Source: Renibacterium sp043789415 (GTDB lineage Bacteria > Actinomycetota > Actinomycetes > Actinomycetales > Micrococcaceae). Taken from it: DNA of 64,000 nt. Below the pieces are notes generated by a model. That model worked only from the letters and a program-made list of their open reading frames with translations. It had not been told where the DNA came from and searched no databases. Each line of letters begins with the position of its first letter. Within the stretch, counting starts at the first letter, position 1. The stretch is from positions 372,001 to 436,000 of the forward strand of contig NZ_JBDLLW010000001.1 of NCBI RefSeq assembly GCF_043789415.1. The letters are read 5' to 3'. The translations under genes were made by a program, and so were the position numbers. Shown here one piece after another: positions 43,101 through 51,184 of the stretch.

Positions 43101-44698
43101 CCACGATCGACGTCACCAAGGGTGATTGGTCGCCAACGGTCAGCAGCAACCCGGCTGAGGTGCCTCAAGGAACCGCGACAACGGTCAGTGGAACCGGCTT
43201 CGCTGCCGTTGAGACAGTCACCGTGACGCTACCCGAGGCAGCAGGTGTCGGCCCGGTCACCGCAACGGCTACCGTGGCCGAAGACGGCACCTTCAGCGCC
43301 TCACTGACCGTTCCGGCTGGTTACCCGCAGGGAGCCGCAACGCTCAGCGCCGTCGGATCGGTCTCCGATACCCCTGCCAGTGCCGAAATCACCGTAGCTG
43401 CCGCCGGGCCGGCGAGCATCTCCACCGATCCGGCAGTGTCTCAAGGCGGCACCACGCAGGTCGCCGGGACGAATTTCAAGCCCGGCGAGAATGTTGTCCT
43501 CACCTTGCCAGCTGATGCTCCAGCCGCAGCCGTCACCGTGAATGCGGTAGCGGATCCGGCAGGTAACTTCAGCGTCCCGTTCGAGGTGCCGAAGAATCAC
43601 CCGACGGGTCCGTCGTTCACCCTGACCGCTGCCGGTGACGCGGATAGCACCGCTTCTACCACCTTTGAGATCACCAAGGGTGATTGGGCGATCAGCGTCA
43701 CTGCAGCACCCTCCGCGGTTCCGCAAGGTGCTAGCACCTCGGTTGCCGGAACGGGCTTCGCGGCCGGTGAAACGGTCGAGCTGACTCTGCCCGCCAAGGA
43801 TGGGGTCGGTCCGGTCACCGGAAGCGGAGTCGTCGCGGCTGACGGCTCACTGCCGGAAGTGCTGCTGACTGTTCCCACGGATTACCCGCTCGGAGCAGCC
43901 GAGGTGAGCGCGGTCGGTGATGTTTCGCAGACGGCTAGCGACGCCCCGATCACGGTGGAAGCTGCCGGTGCCCCAGTTATCAGCAGCGATCAGGCAGATG
44001 TTCCGCAGGGCGCCTCCACCAAGATTCACGGCCGAAACTTCAAGGCCGGGGCTTTGGTCAGGATCGCTCTCCCCGCGGCTGCACCGGCCGCGGCGAGCAC
44101 TGTCGAAGGGACGGCGAACTCGGCCGGACAGTTCGAAGCGGCGCTGGGAGTGCCCCAGAACCATCCGCTCGAGCAGGGGGTCACCGTCACCGCGACGAAC
44201 CCTCAAATCACGCCGAGCCCGACCGCGAAGATCAATGTGGTGAAGGGCAATTGGGCACCGAAGATCACGGCTAACCCGAGCACTCTCACTCCGGGCAGCA
44301 CGACCGAGATCGATGGTTCCGGCTTCGCCGCCGGTGAGAAGCTCACCATCACGCTGCCGGCCAAGGGCGGTTCGGGACCGGTCACGGTGTCGAATGTTCC
44401 GGTCGACGCGCAGGGCAGCTTCGATCCGCCGCTGAGCATTCCCGGAGACTACCCGCTGGGTGATGTTCAGATCTCCGCAATCGGCCCGGTCTCAGCCACC
44501 GAGGCGGTGACCACGGTGAAGATCGTGGCCAAGCCGACGGTCGTGAAGCCCGGTGGGAATGTTCCCGGCGGCCAACTGCCCGGCGGTGAGTTGCCGAACA
44601 CCGGCGTAGCCGGGCTGGCGATCCTGCTCACCATCAGCGCGGCGATCCTCGCCCTGGGCGGTGCAACGCTGCTGATGAACCGGCGCCGCACCAGCTAG
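37151..44698 (+). CDS. Giant LPXTG-anchored surface protein with 21 Ig-like repeats
   Basis: GTG at 37151, with GAGGGG 7 nt upstream, gives 2,515 residues; ATGs at 37145 and 37097 are alternatives. A signal peptide (GRLVAGVATAALIALPLSPAQA) is probably cut after residue 40. Residues 41-490 resemble the choice-of-anchor G type region (SQALGKFFGGQVLGVNLDSI), rich in leucine and asparagine. Residues 494-2460 are 21 modules of about 92-95 residues carrying versions of PQGxxTTVSGTGFAAGESVT. The end is GGELPNTGVAGL, a sortase signal at 2481-2485, then a hydrophobic segment and RRRTS. There are very few cysteines. It probably extends from the cell wall for adhesion or aggregation. No catalytic domain was seen. 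Confidence 0.92.
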   Translation: MKTIGKTGEVRTGRKTWIGRLVAGVATAALIALPLSPAQAAGPTVSQALGKFFGGQVLGVNLDSIAALNGSLADNPNGAHPLGPNNQLSVSALGLNLSLGGALNLLGGVNPLLAVGPAAQYSKAANNGDAVAASGAVSDQGAISVGAPGTPPADAHLDLGPVLDTVPALKAILSTARVDVGALASQAQQIGGAPPTSQYTLADLKVQLTSPALGNIYSTLRDQVVAPTSQALQAFATALTAINIDLNVIALRAQGSVSTVLPDLSTVLPSGFVNGNVDNGISINLSTGAVIVDLAKILTANGIDINNLPPNSQLFTGPIANAIATGITSTLTDIVQGTVQRLTAAVNSIRVTGSLTISSLGTTLGTVAIDGSLAQIQDNTSVIVSGNVAGLNLGVLNTLLKPLLRPAVSTLLTTVNNIQTTVIQPIINGASALVAPILSALNQLVPVRANVQPGVGDLGAGSFTVRALEIGILNLAAVNFASSTVHGTAVAVLHPQLGANPSTVEQNATTEITGTGFAPGDTVTVTLPAAPGIPATVLSATTDASGNLGPVSLPVPADYPLGPVTVVVHPTDSNVTADPTVQLTVIKHVYNTSLTASPASLPQGGTTTISGTGYAPGETVTVSGPCVVPAVTVTVGQDGSFTVPVALSASCPEGPTTITAEGSVSQTPASIPVTISGPAYNTSLTVTPQAIPQGSFPEISGNGFAPGESVTVTLPAKDGVGPVELGGITTDGDGTFSTPLMVPATYPLGSVTITGVGDESNTPASAQVSVVPAGPAALSASPVSVVQGGTTQISGTNFQAGENVHLTLPAAAPAAESAVDATADSAGNFTATLTVPQNHPVGASFPVNATGDQGSAASTDLAITKGTWNTAITATPATAPQGSTTTVSGTGFTPGESVTVSLPAKDGVGPVNATDVLVGGDGSFSTALTVPSDYPLGSVDISASGPVSDTPAATTLNIVAAGPASLSAAPATVPQGGISQVSGTNFKAGENVTITLPSSAPAAAVTVNATANSAGNFSIPLTVPQNHPTGATFPITASGDQDSAAATNIGISKGTWNTAITATPSEVAQSGELTVSGTGFGAGEAVTVTLPEKDGVGPITVPNVQVGENGSFNATLIVPANYPLGSADITAEGPVSDTAATTPIQIVASGPAAITADPAQVPQGASTTITGTGYGAGEALTVSLPAADPAAAVSLPVTANSAGQFSAVLTVPKNHPVATGVTVSVNGPDHQAETPIDVTKGDWATTISLSPTTVPQNSAATVSGTGFAAGESVTVTLPEKDGVGPVNATTTVTPDGTLAPVDLTVPQSYPLGAVTLSAAGSVSDTPATAEATVAPSGAPALSAVPASIPQGESSQIAGTNFKAGENVTVTLPAATPANAVTLSATANSAGQFAVALTVPQNHPVASGIVISGTGDQASTAETTIDVTKGSWNTAVTATPVSVPQGIPTTIDGTGFAAGEEVTVTLPEAAGVGPVVIADVPVAADGSFSTPLTVPANYPQGPATVSVLGPVSDTPATVQLSVLPAGSPSISADPASVPQGGSTQLNGTNFTAGENVTLTLPAADPASEVTVNATADPAGNFSVALGVPMNHPVGASFPVNATGDQGAESATSLEVTKGTWTTAVTANPLDVPQGTATTISGSGFAVGEKVTLTLPAKDGVGPVTVPDLLVAGDGSFSGSLTVPADYPQGTATLSAVGTVSDTPATVDLNVVPGGPASLSADPSSVAQGSSTIVNGTNYGPAEQITVSIPAADPAEASSVTATANSAGKFTATLPIPQNHPVASGVIVSGNGPGHQAETTLEVTKGSWNTAVSATPFDVPQNSPTTVSGSGFAVGEKVTLTLPAAGDAAAVVVPDVTVAADGSFSAALTVPANYPQGNATINVAGPVSDTPANAGINVVPGGPAALSATPVQVPQGTEVTLNGVNYGGNEVVTVTLPAAAPAAAVTVPVTASSAGTFSVSLTVPKNHPVATGVQIAGNGADHQADATIDVTKGDWSPTVSSNPAEVPQGTATTVSGTGFAAVETVTVTLPEAAGVGPVTATATVAEDGTFSASLTVPAGYPQGAATLSAVGSVSDTPASAEITVAAAGPASISTDPAVSQGGTTQVAGTNFKPGENVVLTLPADAPAAAVTVNAVADPAGNFSVPFEVPKNHPTGPSFTLTAAGDADSTASTTFEITKGDWAISVTAAPSAVPQGASTSVAGTGFAAGETVELTLPAKDGVGPVTGSGVVAADGSLPEVLLTVPTDYPLGAAEVSAVGDVSQTASDAPITVEAAGAPVISSDQADVPQGASTKIHGRNFKAGALVRIALPAAAPAAASTVEGTANSAGQFEAALGVPQNHPLEQGVTVTATNPQITPSPTAKINVVKGNWAPKITANPSTLTPGSTTEIDGSGFAAGEKLTITLPAKGGSGPVTVSNVPVDAQGSFDPPLSIPGDYPLGDVQISAIGPVSATEAVTTVKIVAKPTVVKPGGNVPGGQLPGGELPNTGVAGLAILLTISAAILALGGATLLMNRRRTS
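39191..44254 (+). repeat. Array of nine A-B double repeats inside the surface protein gene
   Basis: From module 3 to module 20 two subtypes alternate strictly. Type A has KDGVGPV- or EAAGVGPV-like segments, NYPLGS or NYPQG, and GPVSDTPA. Type B has PAAAPAAAV-like segments, QNHPVG, and ends in TKGTW, TKGDW or similar. Together they form a unit of about 187 residues; nine units cover 5,064 bp, a mean of 563 bp. Successive starts at 39191, 39755, 40319 and 40880 show spacings of 564, 564 and 561 bp. Copies have diverged at DNA level. Confidence 0.88.
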
Positions 44699-44716
44699 GC
44701 GTCGGCTAGCTGATCG

Positions 44717-44758
44717 AAGGGCTGTGGCACTCATCGGAAGGTGAGTGCCACAGCCCTT
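44717..44758. terminator. Bidirectional hairpin terminator between the surface protein gene and smc
   Basis: AAGGGCTGTGGCACTCA pairs perfectly with 44742-44758 around an 8-nt loop. It lies 18 bp after the surface protein stop and 72 bp after the smc stop on the other strand. The U tract is short (TTT). Confidence 0.8.
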
Positions 44759-44830
44759 TCCACTGAAAAGCTGAACGATCTCAGAGAGCTGGTAACGCTC
44801 GGGGCAGGCAAGGGGGACGGCGACAGTCAC

Positions 44831-47800
44831 TCAGGCGTCGACGACGAGCCGTTGACTGATCACCGTGGAAACGCCGTCGCCGCGCATCGTGACGCCGTAG
44901 AGAGCATCGGCGACTTCCATGGTGCGCTTCTGGTGGGTGATCACGATCAGTTGGCTGGATTCACGGAGCTCTTCGAAAATGGTGATGAGCCTCCCCAGGT
45001 TCGTGTCATCCAGGGCAGCCTCAACCTCATCCATCACATAGAAGGGAGAAGGGCGAGCCTTGAAGATCGCCACCAGCAGGGCCACCGCCGTAAGTGAGCG
45101 CTCACCGCCGGAAAGCAGCGACAGACGTTTGATCTTCTTACCCGCCGGACGGGCCTCGACCTCGATGCCTGTGGTCAGCATGTCCTCCGGGTTTGTCAGC
45201 ACCAGTCGGCCTTCGCCGCCCGGGAAGAGTCTGCCGAAGACCCTTTCGAACTGAGCCGCGGTGTCGGCGTAGGCGGCGCTGAAGACCTGCTCTACCCGTT
45301 CATCGACTTCACGGATGATATCGAGCAGATCCTTGCGGCTTGATTTGAGGTCCTCGAGTTGACTGGAGAGGAATTGATGACGTTCCTCCAGAGCCGCGAA
45401 TTCTTCCAGAGCCAAGGGGTTGACCTTGCCCAGTGCGGCCAGATCTCGCTCCGCCCGCTTGAGCCGTTTCTCTTGCTCCGCTCGGTCAAAGGGGGTGCCT
45501 TCCCGGATCGCCTGGCCTGCTTCGTCAACCGGGACCCTGAGTGCAGCCCATTTATCGGTCACTTCGCCCGGACCTAGGGGCACCAGGGTGTCCGGGCCGT
45601 ACTCAGTCACCAAATGCTCCGCGGTGAGCCCGAGTTCCTCAATGGCTCGGTTCTCCAGGGCTTCGATCCGCAGGCGTTGCTGCGTGCGAGCCAGCTCGTC
45701 TCGGTGCACCGAATCGGTCAGCTCGGCCAACTCGGTGGAGTGCGCGTCGTTCTGAGTGCGCACCGTGTTCAGATCGGCTTCGCGCAGCGCACGCATCTCC
45801 TCTGCGGCGTCGCGCTCCCGCCCTGCTGAGTCGATCGAAACATCGGCGTGGGCGAGCGCCAGCGCCACGGCCTGAGCCACGGCGGCGGCTTTCCGGGCTT
45901 GAAACTGGCGGAGTTTGGCGCGCTCGGCGGCTTGGGCTCTGGCCTGCCGTTCGGTTCTGGCCGCTCGTTCCAGCGAGGCGGCCCGGTTCGCCGTGCTAGT
46001 GAGTTGCTCCTCCGCGCTGCGCAAGCCCAGCCGGGCCTCCATTTCGGCTGCTCGAGCAGCGGTGGCCGCGGCGGCGAGTTCGTCGCGCAAAGTCGTCGAG
46101 GGCTCTTCCTCATCCGGTGCGTTCTGCGCAGCAGCCAGACGCTGGGAGATCTCTTCCAAGCTCTTCTGCTCTTCTGCGATATGGCTCTTCGCCCGCTCGA
46201 TCGCCTGATCGCTGCGCTCGCTCTCAGCCACCGCGGATCTGAGCGTGGTGCCCAGGTGCCCCAGACGCTCGGCGACCGAGGCCAGTCTGGCATCAGATTC
46301 GTGCAGCCTTTCAAGAGCGGCCTCCGCATTGGCCCGAGCCGAATCATGCTGCGCTTTAGCCCCGGCCAGTTCGAAACCGCAGCTTTCCAGCTGTGCGGTG
46401 AGTTCCTCGATCCGCGTTTCGGCCTCTTCGACGGAGGCCAGTAGCTCCAGCTGCGAGGGAGCGGAGGTCGAGCCGCCTCGTACGATCAGCGCGGTGAAGA
46501 CATCGCCCGCAGTGGTCACCGCGGTCAGTTCGGCAGCTTGAGAGATGACCGCCTGCGCCTGCTCTAGATCCTCGACGATCACCACGGCGTGCAGGGCATT
46601 GCTGATCGCGGCCTCGATGCTACGCTGCGCCGTGACCACCGATAGTGCGGTGACCGCTCCAGGGACGGCGTCCACGGCTTTCGGGCTGGCGGATTTCCTG
46701 CCTGCCGCCGCCCCGGGGAGCAGTAGTTCCAGCCGGCCGGCGTCCTGGTCCTTGGCCCAGGCCACTGCTCCGGCTGCGGCCCGAAGATCTGCCACCGCAA
46801 CGGCGTCGGCCAATGAGCCGAGGGCTGCGGCAATCGCCGCTTCATAACCGGGTGTCACCGAGATCAGCTCGGAGACGCTGCTCAGCACCCCTTGCTGCCC
46901 GGCGGCGAGCAGCAGTTCACCGCCGTCCTTGCGCTGCAAGCCAATGCGCAAAGCGTCACGACGCGCGATCAGGGACTCGCGTTCTCGCTCGGCGGCCTGC
47001 TGTCGAGCGGTCAGCTCGGTTATTTTTCCAGTGATCTCCTCGAGCGCCTCACTGGCCTCCTCATAATCGGAGTCCAGCGACTCCTCGCCTTCCTCAACCC
47101 CGGCAATCTGAGATTCTAGGGCGGTAAATTCTTGCTGCGCAGTGACCCTGCGCTGCTCTGCCGCGGACTGCGCCTCGTGGAGCCTGCCGAGTTCCGCCTC
47201 AGCGGCCTCCACCCGGGAGCGGGCGGCCCCCACCTGCCCAGCGAGTCGCGCCAGCCCTTCGCGGCGATCGGCGGCGGCCCGCAGAATGGCCGTCAGTCGC
47301 TGCTCTTCTGCCTTCGCCGCTGCTTCCGCCTCGGCACGGCTGGCCACGCTGGTAGCGAGCTCTTCACGCCGAGCTGCCGACTCGCTTTTCAATTCGGCTT
47401 CTTCAGCGCGAACGTTCGCTGCCTGTTGCTCAAGTTTCTCCGGGTCGCGTCCAGGTTCTTGGGCGACGTCTGAGGAACCCAGCAGCCGACGTCGTTCCGC
47501 AGCCAAGTTCCCTAAGGAACGCAGCCGCTCACGGTGCGAAGAAAGCTGATACCAGGTCTCCCTGGCCGCGTTGAGCAGAGGCGTCGCCTGAGCGGCGAGC
47601 TGCTCCAACTCAGCCTGCCGGGTGCGCCCCTGTTCCAGTGCCGCTTCCACCTCGGCACGGCGGGCCTTGAGCGCGGTTTCGTCGGCGACTTCCTGTTCCA
47701 GAGTGCTTCGCAGTTGCACCAGATCATCCGCGAGCAACCTGGCCCGCGCATCCCGCACCTCGAATTGCACGCTTTGCGCCCGGCGAGCCACTTCGGCCTG

Positions 47801-48421
47801 TTTGCCCAAGGGAGTGAGCTGTCGCCTGATCTCGCTGGTTAGATCGCTCAACCGGGTCAGATTCGCCTGCATGGCTTCGAGCTTGCGCAGGGTCTTCTCT
47901 TTGCGACGGCGGTGCTTCAGGATCCCAGCGGCCTCTTCGATGAAACCACGGCGATCTTCCGGGGTGGCGTGCAGCACCTTGTCCAGCTGCCCCTGGCCGA
48001 CGATGACGTGCATCTCCCGGCCCAGCCCGGAATCGGAGAGTAGTTCCTGAATGTCCAGCAGCCTCGCGGTCGTCCCGTTGATCGCATACTCACTGCCCCC
48101 TGTCCGGAAGAGCGTCCGGGAGATAGTGACCTCGCTATAGTCGATGGGCAGCGCGCCATCGGCGTTGTCAATGGTGAGTGAGACTTGCGCTCTGCCCAGC
48201 GGAGGACGCCCGGCGGTACCAGCGAAAATGACATCTTCCATCTTCCCGCCACGCAGAGTTTTGGCACCCTGCTCGCCCATCACCCAGGCCAGAGCATCCA
48301 CCACATTGGACTTGCCCGAACCGTTCGGGCCGACGACGGCGGTTACCCCGGGTTCGAAGTCAAAGGTCGTTGCGGAGGCAAAGGACTTGAAGCCTCGGAG
48401 CGTGAGGCTCTTCAAATGCAC
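44831..48421 (-). CDS. smc: Chromosome segregation protein SMC
   Basis: The 1,196-residue condensin ATPase has Walker A GPNGSGKSNVVDALAWVMG near residue 32, two long coiled coils (about 165-500 and 670-1030, rich in A, E, L, R), and a hinge near 500-660 (LLAAGQQGVLSSVSELISV, VVTAQRSIEAAISNALHAV). The C-terminal head carries the ABC signature LSGGERSLTAVALL and Walker B FYVMDEVEAALDD. It is complete. It follows mutM in the order coaD-DUF177-rpmF-rnc-mutM-smc. ScpA and ScpB are not in this window. Confidence 0.97.
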   Translation of the reverse strand: MHLKSLTLRGFKSFASATTFDFEPGVTAVVGPNGSGKSNVVDALAWVMGEQGAKTLRGGKMEDVIFAGTAGRPPLGRAQVSLTIDNADGALPIDYSEVTISRTLFRTGGSEYAINGTTARLLDIQELLSDSGLGREMHVIVGQGQLDKVLHATPEDRRGFIEEAAGILKHRRRKEKTLRKLEAMQANLTRLSDLTSEIRRQLTPLGKQAEVARRAQSVQFEVRDARARLLADDLVQLRSTLEQEVADETALKARRAEVEAALEQGRTRQAELEQLAAQATPLLNAARETWYQLSSHRERLRSLGNLAAERRRLLGSSDVAQEPGRDPEKLEQQAANVRAEEAELKSESAARREELATSVASRAEAEAAAKAEEQRLTAILRAAADRREGLARLAGQVGAARSRVEAAEAELGRLHEAQSAAEQRRVTAQQEFTALESQIAGVEEGEESLDSDYEEASEALEEITGKITELTARQQAAERERESLIARRDALRIGLQRKDGGELLLAAGQQGVLSSVSELISVTPGYEAAIAAALGSLADAVAVADLRAAAGAVAWAKDQDAGRLELLLPGAAAGRKSASPKAVDAVPGAVTALSVVTAQRSIEAAISNALHAVVIVEDLEQAQAVISQAAELTAVTTAGDVFTALIVRGGSTSAPSQLELLASVEEAETRIEELTAQLESCGFELAGAKAQHDSARANAEAALERLHESDARLASVAERLGHLGTTLRSAVAESERSDQAIERAKSHIAEEQKSLEEISQRLAAAQNAPDEEEPSTTLRDELAAAATAARAAEMEARLGLRSAEEQLTSTANRAASLERAARTERQARAQAAERAKLRQFQARKAAAVAQAVALALAHADVSIDSAGRERDAAEEMRALREADLNTVRTQNDAHSTELAELTDSVHRDELARTQQRLRIEALENRAIEELGLTAEHLVTEYGPDTLVPLGPGEVTDKWAALRVPVDEAGQAIREGTPFDRAEQEKRLKRAERDLAALGKVNPLALEEFAALEERHQFLSSQLEDLKSSRKDLLDIIREVDERVEQVFSAAYADTAAQFERVFGRLFPGGEGRLVLTNPEDMLTTGIEVEARPAGKKIKRLSLLSGGERSLTAVALLVAIFKARPSPFYVMDEVEAALDDTNLGRLITIFEELRESSQLIVITHQKRTMEVADALYGVTMRGDGVSTVISQRLVVDA

Positions 48422-48536
48422 TTAAGACCCGTCTCTACTCAAAGTGTTTCCTGAACGTCTGCACCATCACTAAAGCTTATGGGCAATAATCTACTGGTTT
48501 AGCAACCGAAACCGCGTTATTTGGCGGGAGTGAAGA

Positions 48537-49502
48537 TCACCAATGTCCATTTCGCGGAGTGCGCTGGCAGCTCGGGCAGAAATAGGAGGAGCGATTCATA
48601 AAGGTATCCCGTCGAATCAGGGTCAGTACGCCTGCTGACTCGCAGCGCTGACAGGGCTCGTTCTCCCTGCCGTAGGCATTGAGCGAGCGCTCGAAATAAC
48701 CCGAGGAGCCGTTCACATTGACGTAGAGCGAGTCGAAGCTGGTGCCTCCGGCAGCTAGCGCCCGCAGCATCACGGCTTTCGCGTTGTCAATCAATTCAGC
48801 CAGTTCGCGATCACGCAGCGTCTCAGTGGCTCTGGCGTAGTGCAGTTTGCTGGCCCAAAGCGCCTCGTCCGCGTAGATGTTACCGATCCCGGAGATCAGC
48901 GATTGGTCCAACAGGGCCCTCTTCAAACCGGTTTTACGGCGCTTAATGGCGCTCTGGAAGGCTGCGAGTGAAAAGGCTGGATCTAGCGGATCACGTGCGA
49001 TATGCGCGGCTTCGGCGGCGATCAAGGGCTCAGCGGTTGAGTGCTCGCCCTGTTCGCCGCCGGGCAGGCCATCCGTGGTAGGAATCAATGAAGTGACGAA
49101 GAGACCGCCGAAAATACGCTGATCGATGAACCGCAGCTCCGCTGGTTCTGAGCCGTCGAGCCGGAGCCTCACCCGGAGATGCTTCTCATCGACCTGTCCG
49201 GTGTTCTGCAAGACCAGTTGGCCGCTCATTCCGAGGTGAGCCATCAAGGCGACTCGGTTGAGAGGGGTGGCGGAGCCCTGAGAGATCGGAGCGGGATCGC
49301 TCAACGGTAGCCAGAGGAACTTTCCGCGTCGCACCACTGAATCGACGCGCGCGCCGAGAAGCTGCCCGCTGAAATCCTCGGCTCCCAGCACATGTCGCCT
49401 GATCGACCGCGGATCCAGGACTTCGACGTCGGTGATCTGACGGCCGGCAACCCAGCGTTCCAGACCCCGGCGAACCACTTCAACTTCGGGGAGCTCAGGC
49501 AT
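48537..49502 (-). CDS. mutM: Formamidopyrimidine-DNA glycosylase
   Basis: It excises 8-oxoguanine and ring-opened purines and nicks the strand. The product starts MPELPEVEVVRRGLE, with the catalytic Pro2-Glu3 after Met removal. At 321 residues it is slightly long because of an insertion around residues 145-175 (PTTDGLPGGEQGEHSTAEPL) that carries no known motif. The H2TH region (LKRALLDQSLISGIGNIYADEALW) and the zinc finger CQRC...CPSCQR are intact. The ATG shares bases with the rnc stop (TAATG). Confidence 0.96.
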   Translation of the reverse strand: MPELPEVEVVRRGLERWVAGRQITDVEVLDPRSIRRHVLGAEDFSGQLLGARVDSVVRRGKFLWLPLSDPAPISQGSATPLNRVALMAHLGMSGQLVLQNTGQVDEKHLRVRLRLDGSEPAELRFIDQRIFGGLFVTSLIPTTDGLPGGEQGEHSTAEPLIAAEAAHIARDPLDPAFSLAAFQSAIKRRKTGLKRALLDQSLISGIGNIYADEALWASKLHYARATETLRDRELAELIDNAKAVMLRALAAGGTSFDSLYVNVNGSSGYFERSLNAYGRENEPCQRCESAGVLTLIRRDTFMNRSSYFCPSCQRTPRNGHW

Positions 49503-50212
49503 TAGCTCTGTTTGCTGTGAAGTTCGCGCCAGCTATTAGCGGCAGCCTCTTGCTCGGCTTCTTTTTTGGAATTCCCGATGCCGCTGGAATAACGGCTTGC
49601 GCCCATGAGCAAAGTCGCCTGATAGGTGCGCGCGTGATCGGGACCGTCACCAACCACCTCGTAGCGCACCTGACCGAGCCCGTTATTGGCTGCGTACTCT
49701 TGAATACTGGTTTTCCAGTCGGTCGCGGCCCCCAGGGCCCCGGCGTCCTGCAAGAGCGAACCGACCAGTCTGAGCACGAGCTTCCTTGCCACCTCGATGC
49801 CCTGGCAAATATAGGTGGCGCCGATCAGCGCCTCCATGGTGTCGGCCAGAATGGAGGCTTTATTCTTTCCATCGGTCAGCAACTCGCCTTGGCCGAGCAG
49901 AATGAAATCACCGATGCCGAGTTCTCGGCCCACGGCGGCTAGCGCACGGGTGCTCACCACGGCTGAACGGCGCTTTGCCAGCTCGCCTTCGGCTAACTCA
50001 GGGTGATCCCTGAACAAGGCGTCGGTCACGGAGAAGCCCAGCACGGAGTCACCCAAGAACTCAAGGCGCTCATTGGTGGGCAGACCGCCGTGCTCATAGG
50101 CATAAGAACGATGCGTTAAGGCAAGACGAAGCGTCTCGGTGTCGATATGGACGCCGAGACGCTTCAGAAGCTCTTGATGTTCTGGTGCTACAGATCGATG
50201 AGACGAAGGCAT
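49502..50212 (-). CDS. rnc: Ribonuclease III
   Basis: It cleaves double-stranded RNA, including rRNA precursors. The 236-residue product has the signature NERLEFLGDSVLGFSVTDAL near residue 45; Ser replaces the usual Ala in GDAVLG, a mild change. The second acidic site is in ILADTMEALIGATYI. The double-stranded RNA-binding domain covers about residues 160-230 (DWKTSIQEYAANNGLGQVRYEV and GNSKKEAEQEAAANSW). Hairpin RNAs such as those at 4668-4946 would be potential substrates, which is speculation. It overlaps mutM by one base. Confidence 0.96.
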   Translation of the reverse strand: MPSSHRSVAPEHQELLKRLGVHIDTETLRLALTHRSYAYEHGGLPTNERLEFLGDSVLGFSVTDALFRDHPELAEGELAKRRSAVVSTRALAAVGRELGIGDFILLGQGELLTDGKNKASILADTMEALIGATYICQGIEVARKLVLRLVGSLLQDAGALGAATDWKTSIQEYAANNGLGQVRYEVVGDGPDHARTYQATLLMGASRYSSGIGNSKKEAEQEAAANSWRELHSKQS

Positions 50213-50249
50213 ACTGACCTAAGACTGCTGTCTAAATGGCAGCAGTCGT

Positions 50250-50453
50250 TTAGACGTCAGCGACCTTGCGGCCCTTGTATTCCAGGAACAGTGCGGTGCC
50301 CGCAGAGTCGGTGACTACCTTTGCCTGGTGAGGCAGCGAGTAGGTAACCCGACCGTTTTCGACGGTCTTGACCAGGTTAGGCGCAGTGGCCTTCCACTGG
50401 GCACGACGGGCGCGCGTATTGGCACGGGACATCTTCCGCTTGGGAACAGCCAC
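50250..50453 (-). CDS. rpmF: 50S ribosomal protein L32
   Basis: The 67-residue basic protein starts MAVPKRKMSRANTRARRAQW. It is the cysteine-free form, lacking the zinc ribbon found in some paralogues, so it is the zinc-independent type. It sits between the DUF177 gene and rnc, as in most bacteria. The AUG is preceded by AGAGAAAAGAG-like sequence. Confidence 0.96.
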   Translation of the reverse strand: MAVPKRKMSRANTRARRAQWKATAPNLVKTVENGRVTYSLPHQAKVVTDSAGTALFLEYKGRKVADV

Positions 50454-50516
50454 GGCGAACTCTTTTCTCTCTTCGCGCTCCGGACTCTTGATCCGGTGGC
50501 GCAGTTACGGCTAAAA

Positions 50517-51116
50517 CTAGTTGTCTTGATTCTTTGTCAGATCGCTCAACGCGGCCCAACGAGGGTCCAAGTCCTCGTGGTGGTGACCAGGATTATCCGC
50601 CAGTCTGATTCCGCATTCGGAACACAGGCCTTTGCAATTCTCTTGGCACACCGGCTGGAAAGGCAGTGCAGTGACTACCACATCCCGCAGCAGTGGTTCG
50701 AGATCGATGGTGTCGTTCTCAACCAGGCGCTGCTCGTCGTCCATAGTCTCGGTGTCGTCTTCCTTCGCTGCTCGCACCGGGGCGAGGCCTTCGAAGAAAA
50801 ACATCTCCTGAATATCGACGCTGAGGTCATACGCAAGGGGATCTAGGCATCGGCTGCACTCGCCCACAACGTGGACCTGCGCGCTTCCCGAAACAAAGAT
50901 TCCTTCGTGTACGGACTCCAGGCTCAACTCCAGATCAATCTCTGACCCTTCCTGAACCCCGATCAATGCAAGCTCGAGATCACTCGGCGCTGGCACGGCT
51001 TCCACCAGGGTTCTCATAGTGCCTGGGCTGCGCGCAATATCCTTGATTGCAACTACCAGTGGTGAACCCGGATGTGACCGTTGGCTCGCGTTGATAAGAA
51101 CTCCTGAAGAAAACAT
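50517..51116 (-). CDS. DUF177 (YceD-like) protein
   Basis: The protein of about 199 residues is nearly always encoded before rpmF; plant and E. coli homologues are linked to 23S rRNA accumulation. Visible features are GTMRTLVEAVPAPSDLELALIGV near residue 30, GECSRCLDPLAYDLSVDIQEMFFFEG in the middle, and a C-terminal cysteine cluster CQENCKGLCSECGIRL that could bind zinc, followed by DPRWAALSDL. The first 25 residues are variable and the start is less certain. It forms a transcript with rpmF, rnc, mutM and perhaps smc. Confidence 0.9.
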   Translation of the reverse strand: MFSSGVLINASQRSHPGSPLVVAIKDIARSPGTMRTLVEAVPAPSDLELALIGVQEGSEIDLELSLESVHEGIFVSGSAQVHVVGECSRCLDPLAYDLSVDIQEMFFFEGLAPVRAAKEDDTETMDDEQRLVENDTIDLEPLLRDVVVTALPFQPVCQENCKGLCSECGIRLADNPGHHHEDLDPRWAALSDLTKNQDN

Positions 51117-51184
51117 ATGACCGACGTATTATCTTAGCCTGAAAGCCTCCCCGCCCTCAAACTGTCGCCGCGCTCGGCGTTTCG

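Noticed and set aside
38630..44536. Regular repeats considered as a CRISPR or satellite array
   Set aside because: The period of about 280 or 563 bp, an open reading frame throughout and protein-level conservation show coding repeats, not CRISPR.
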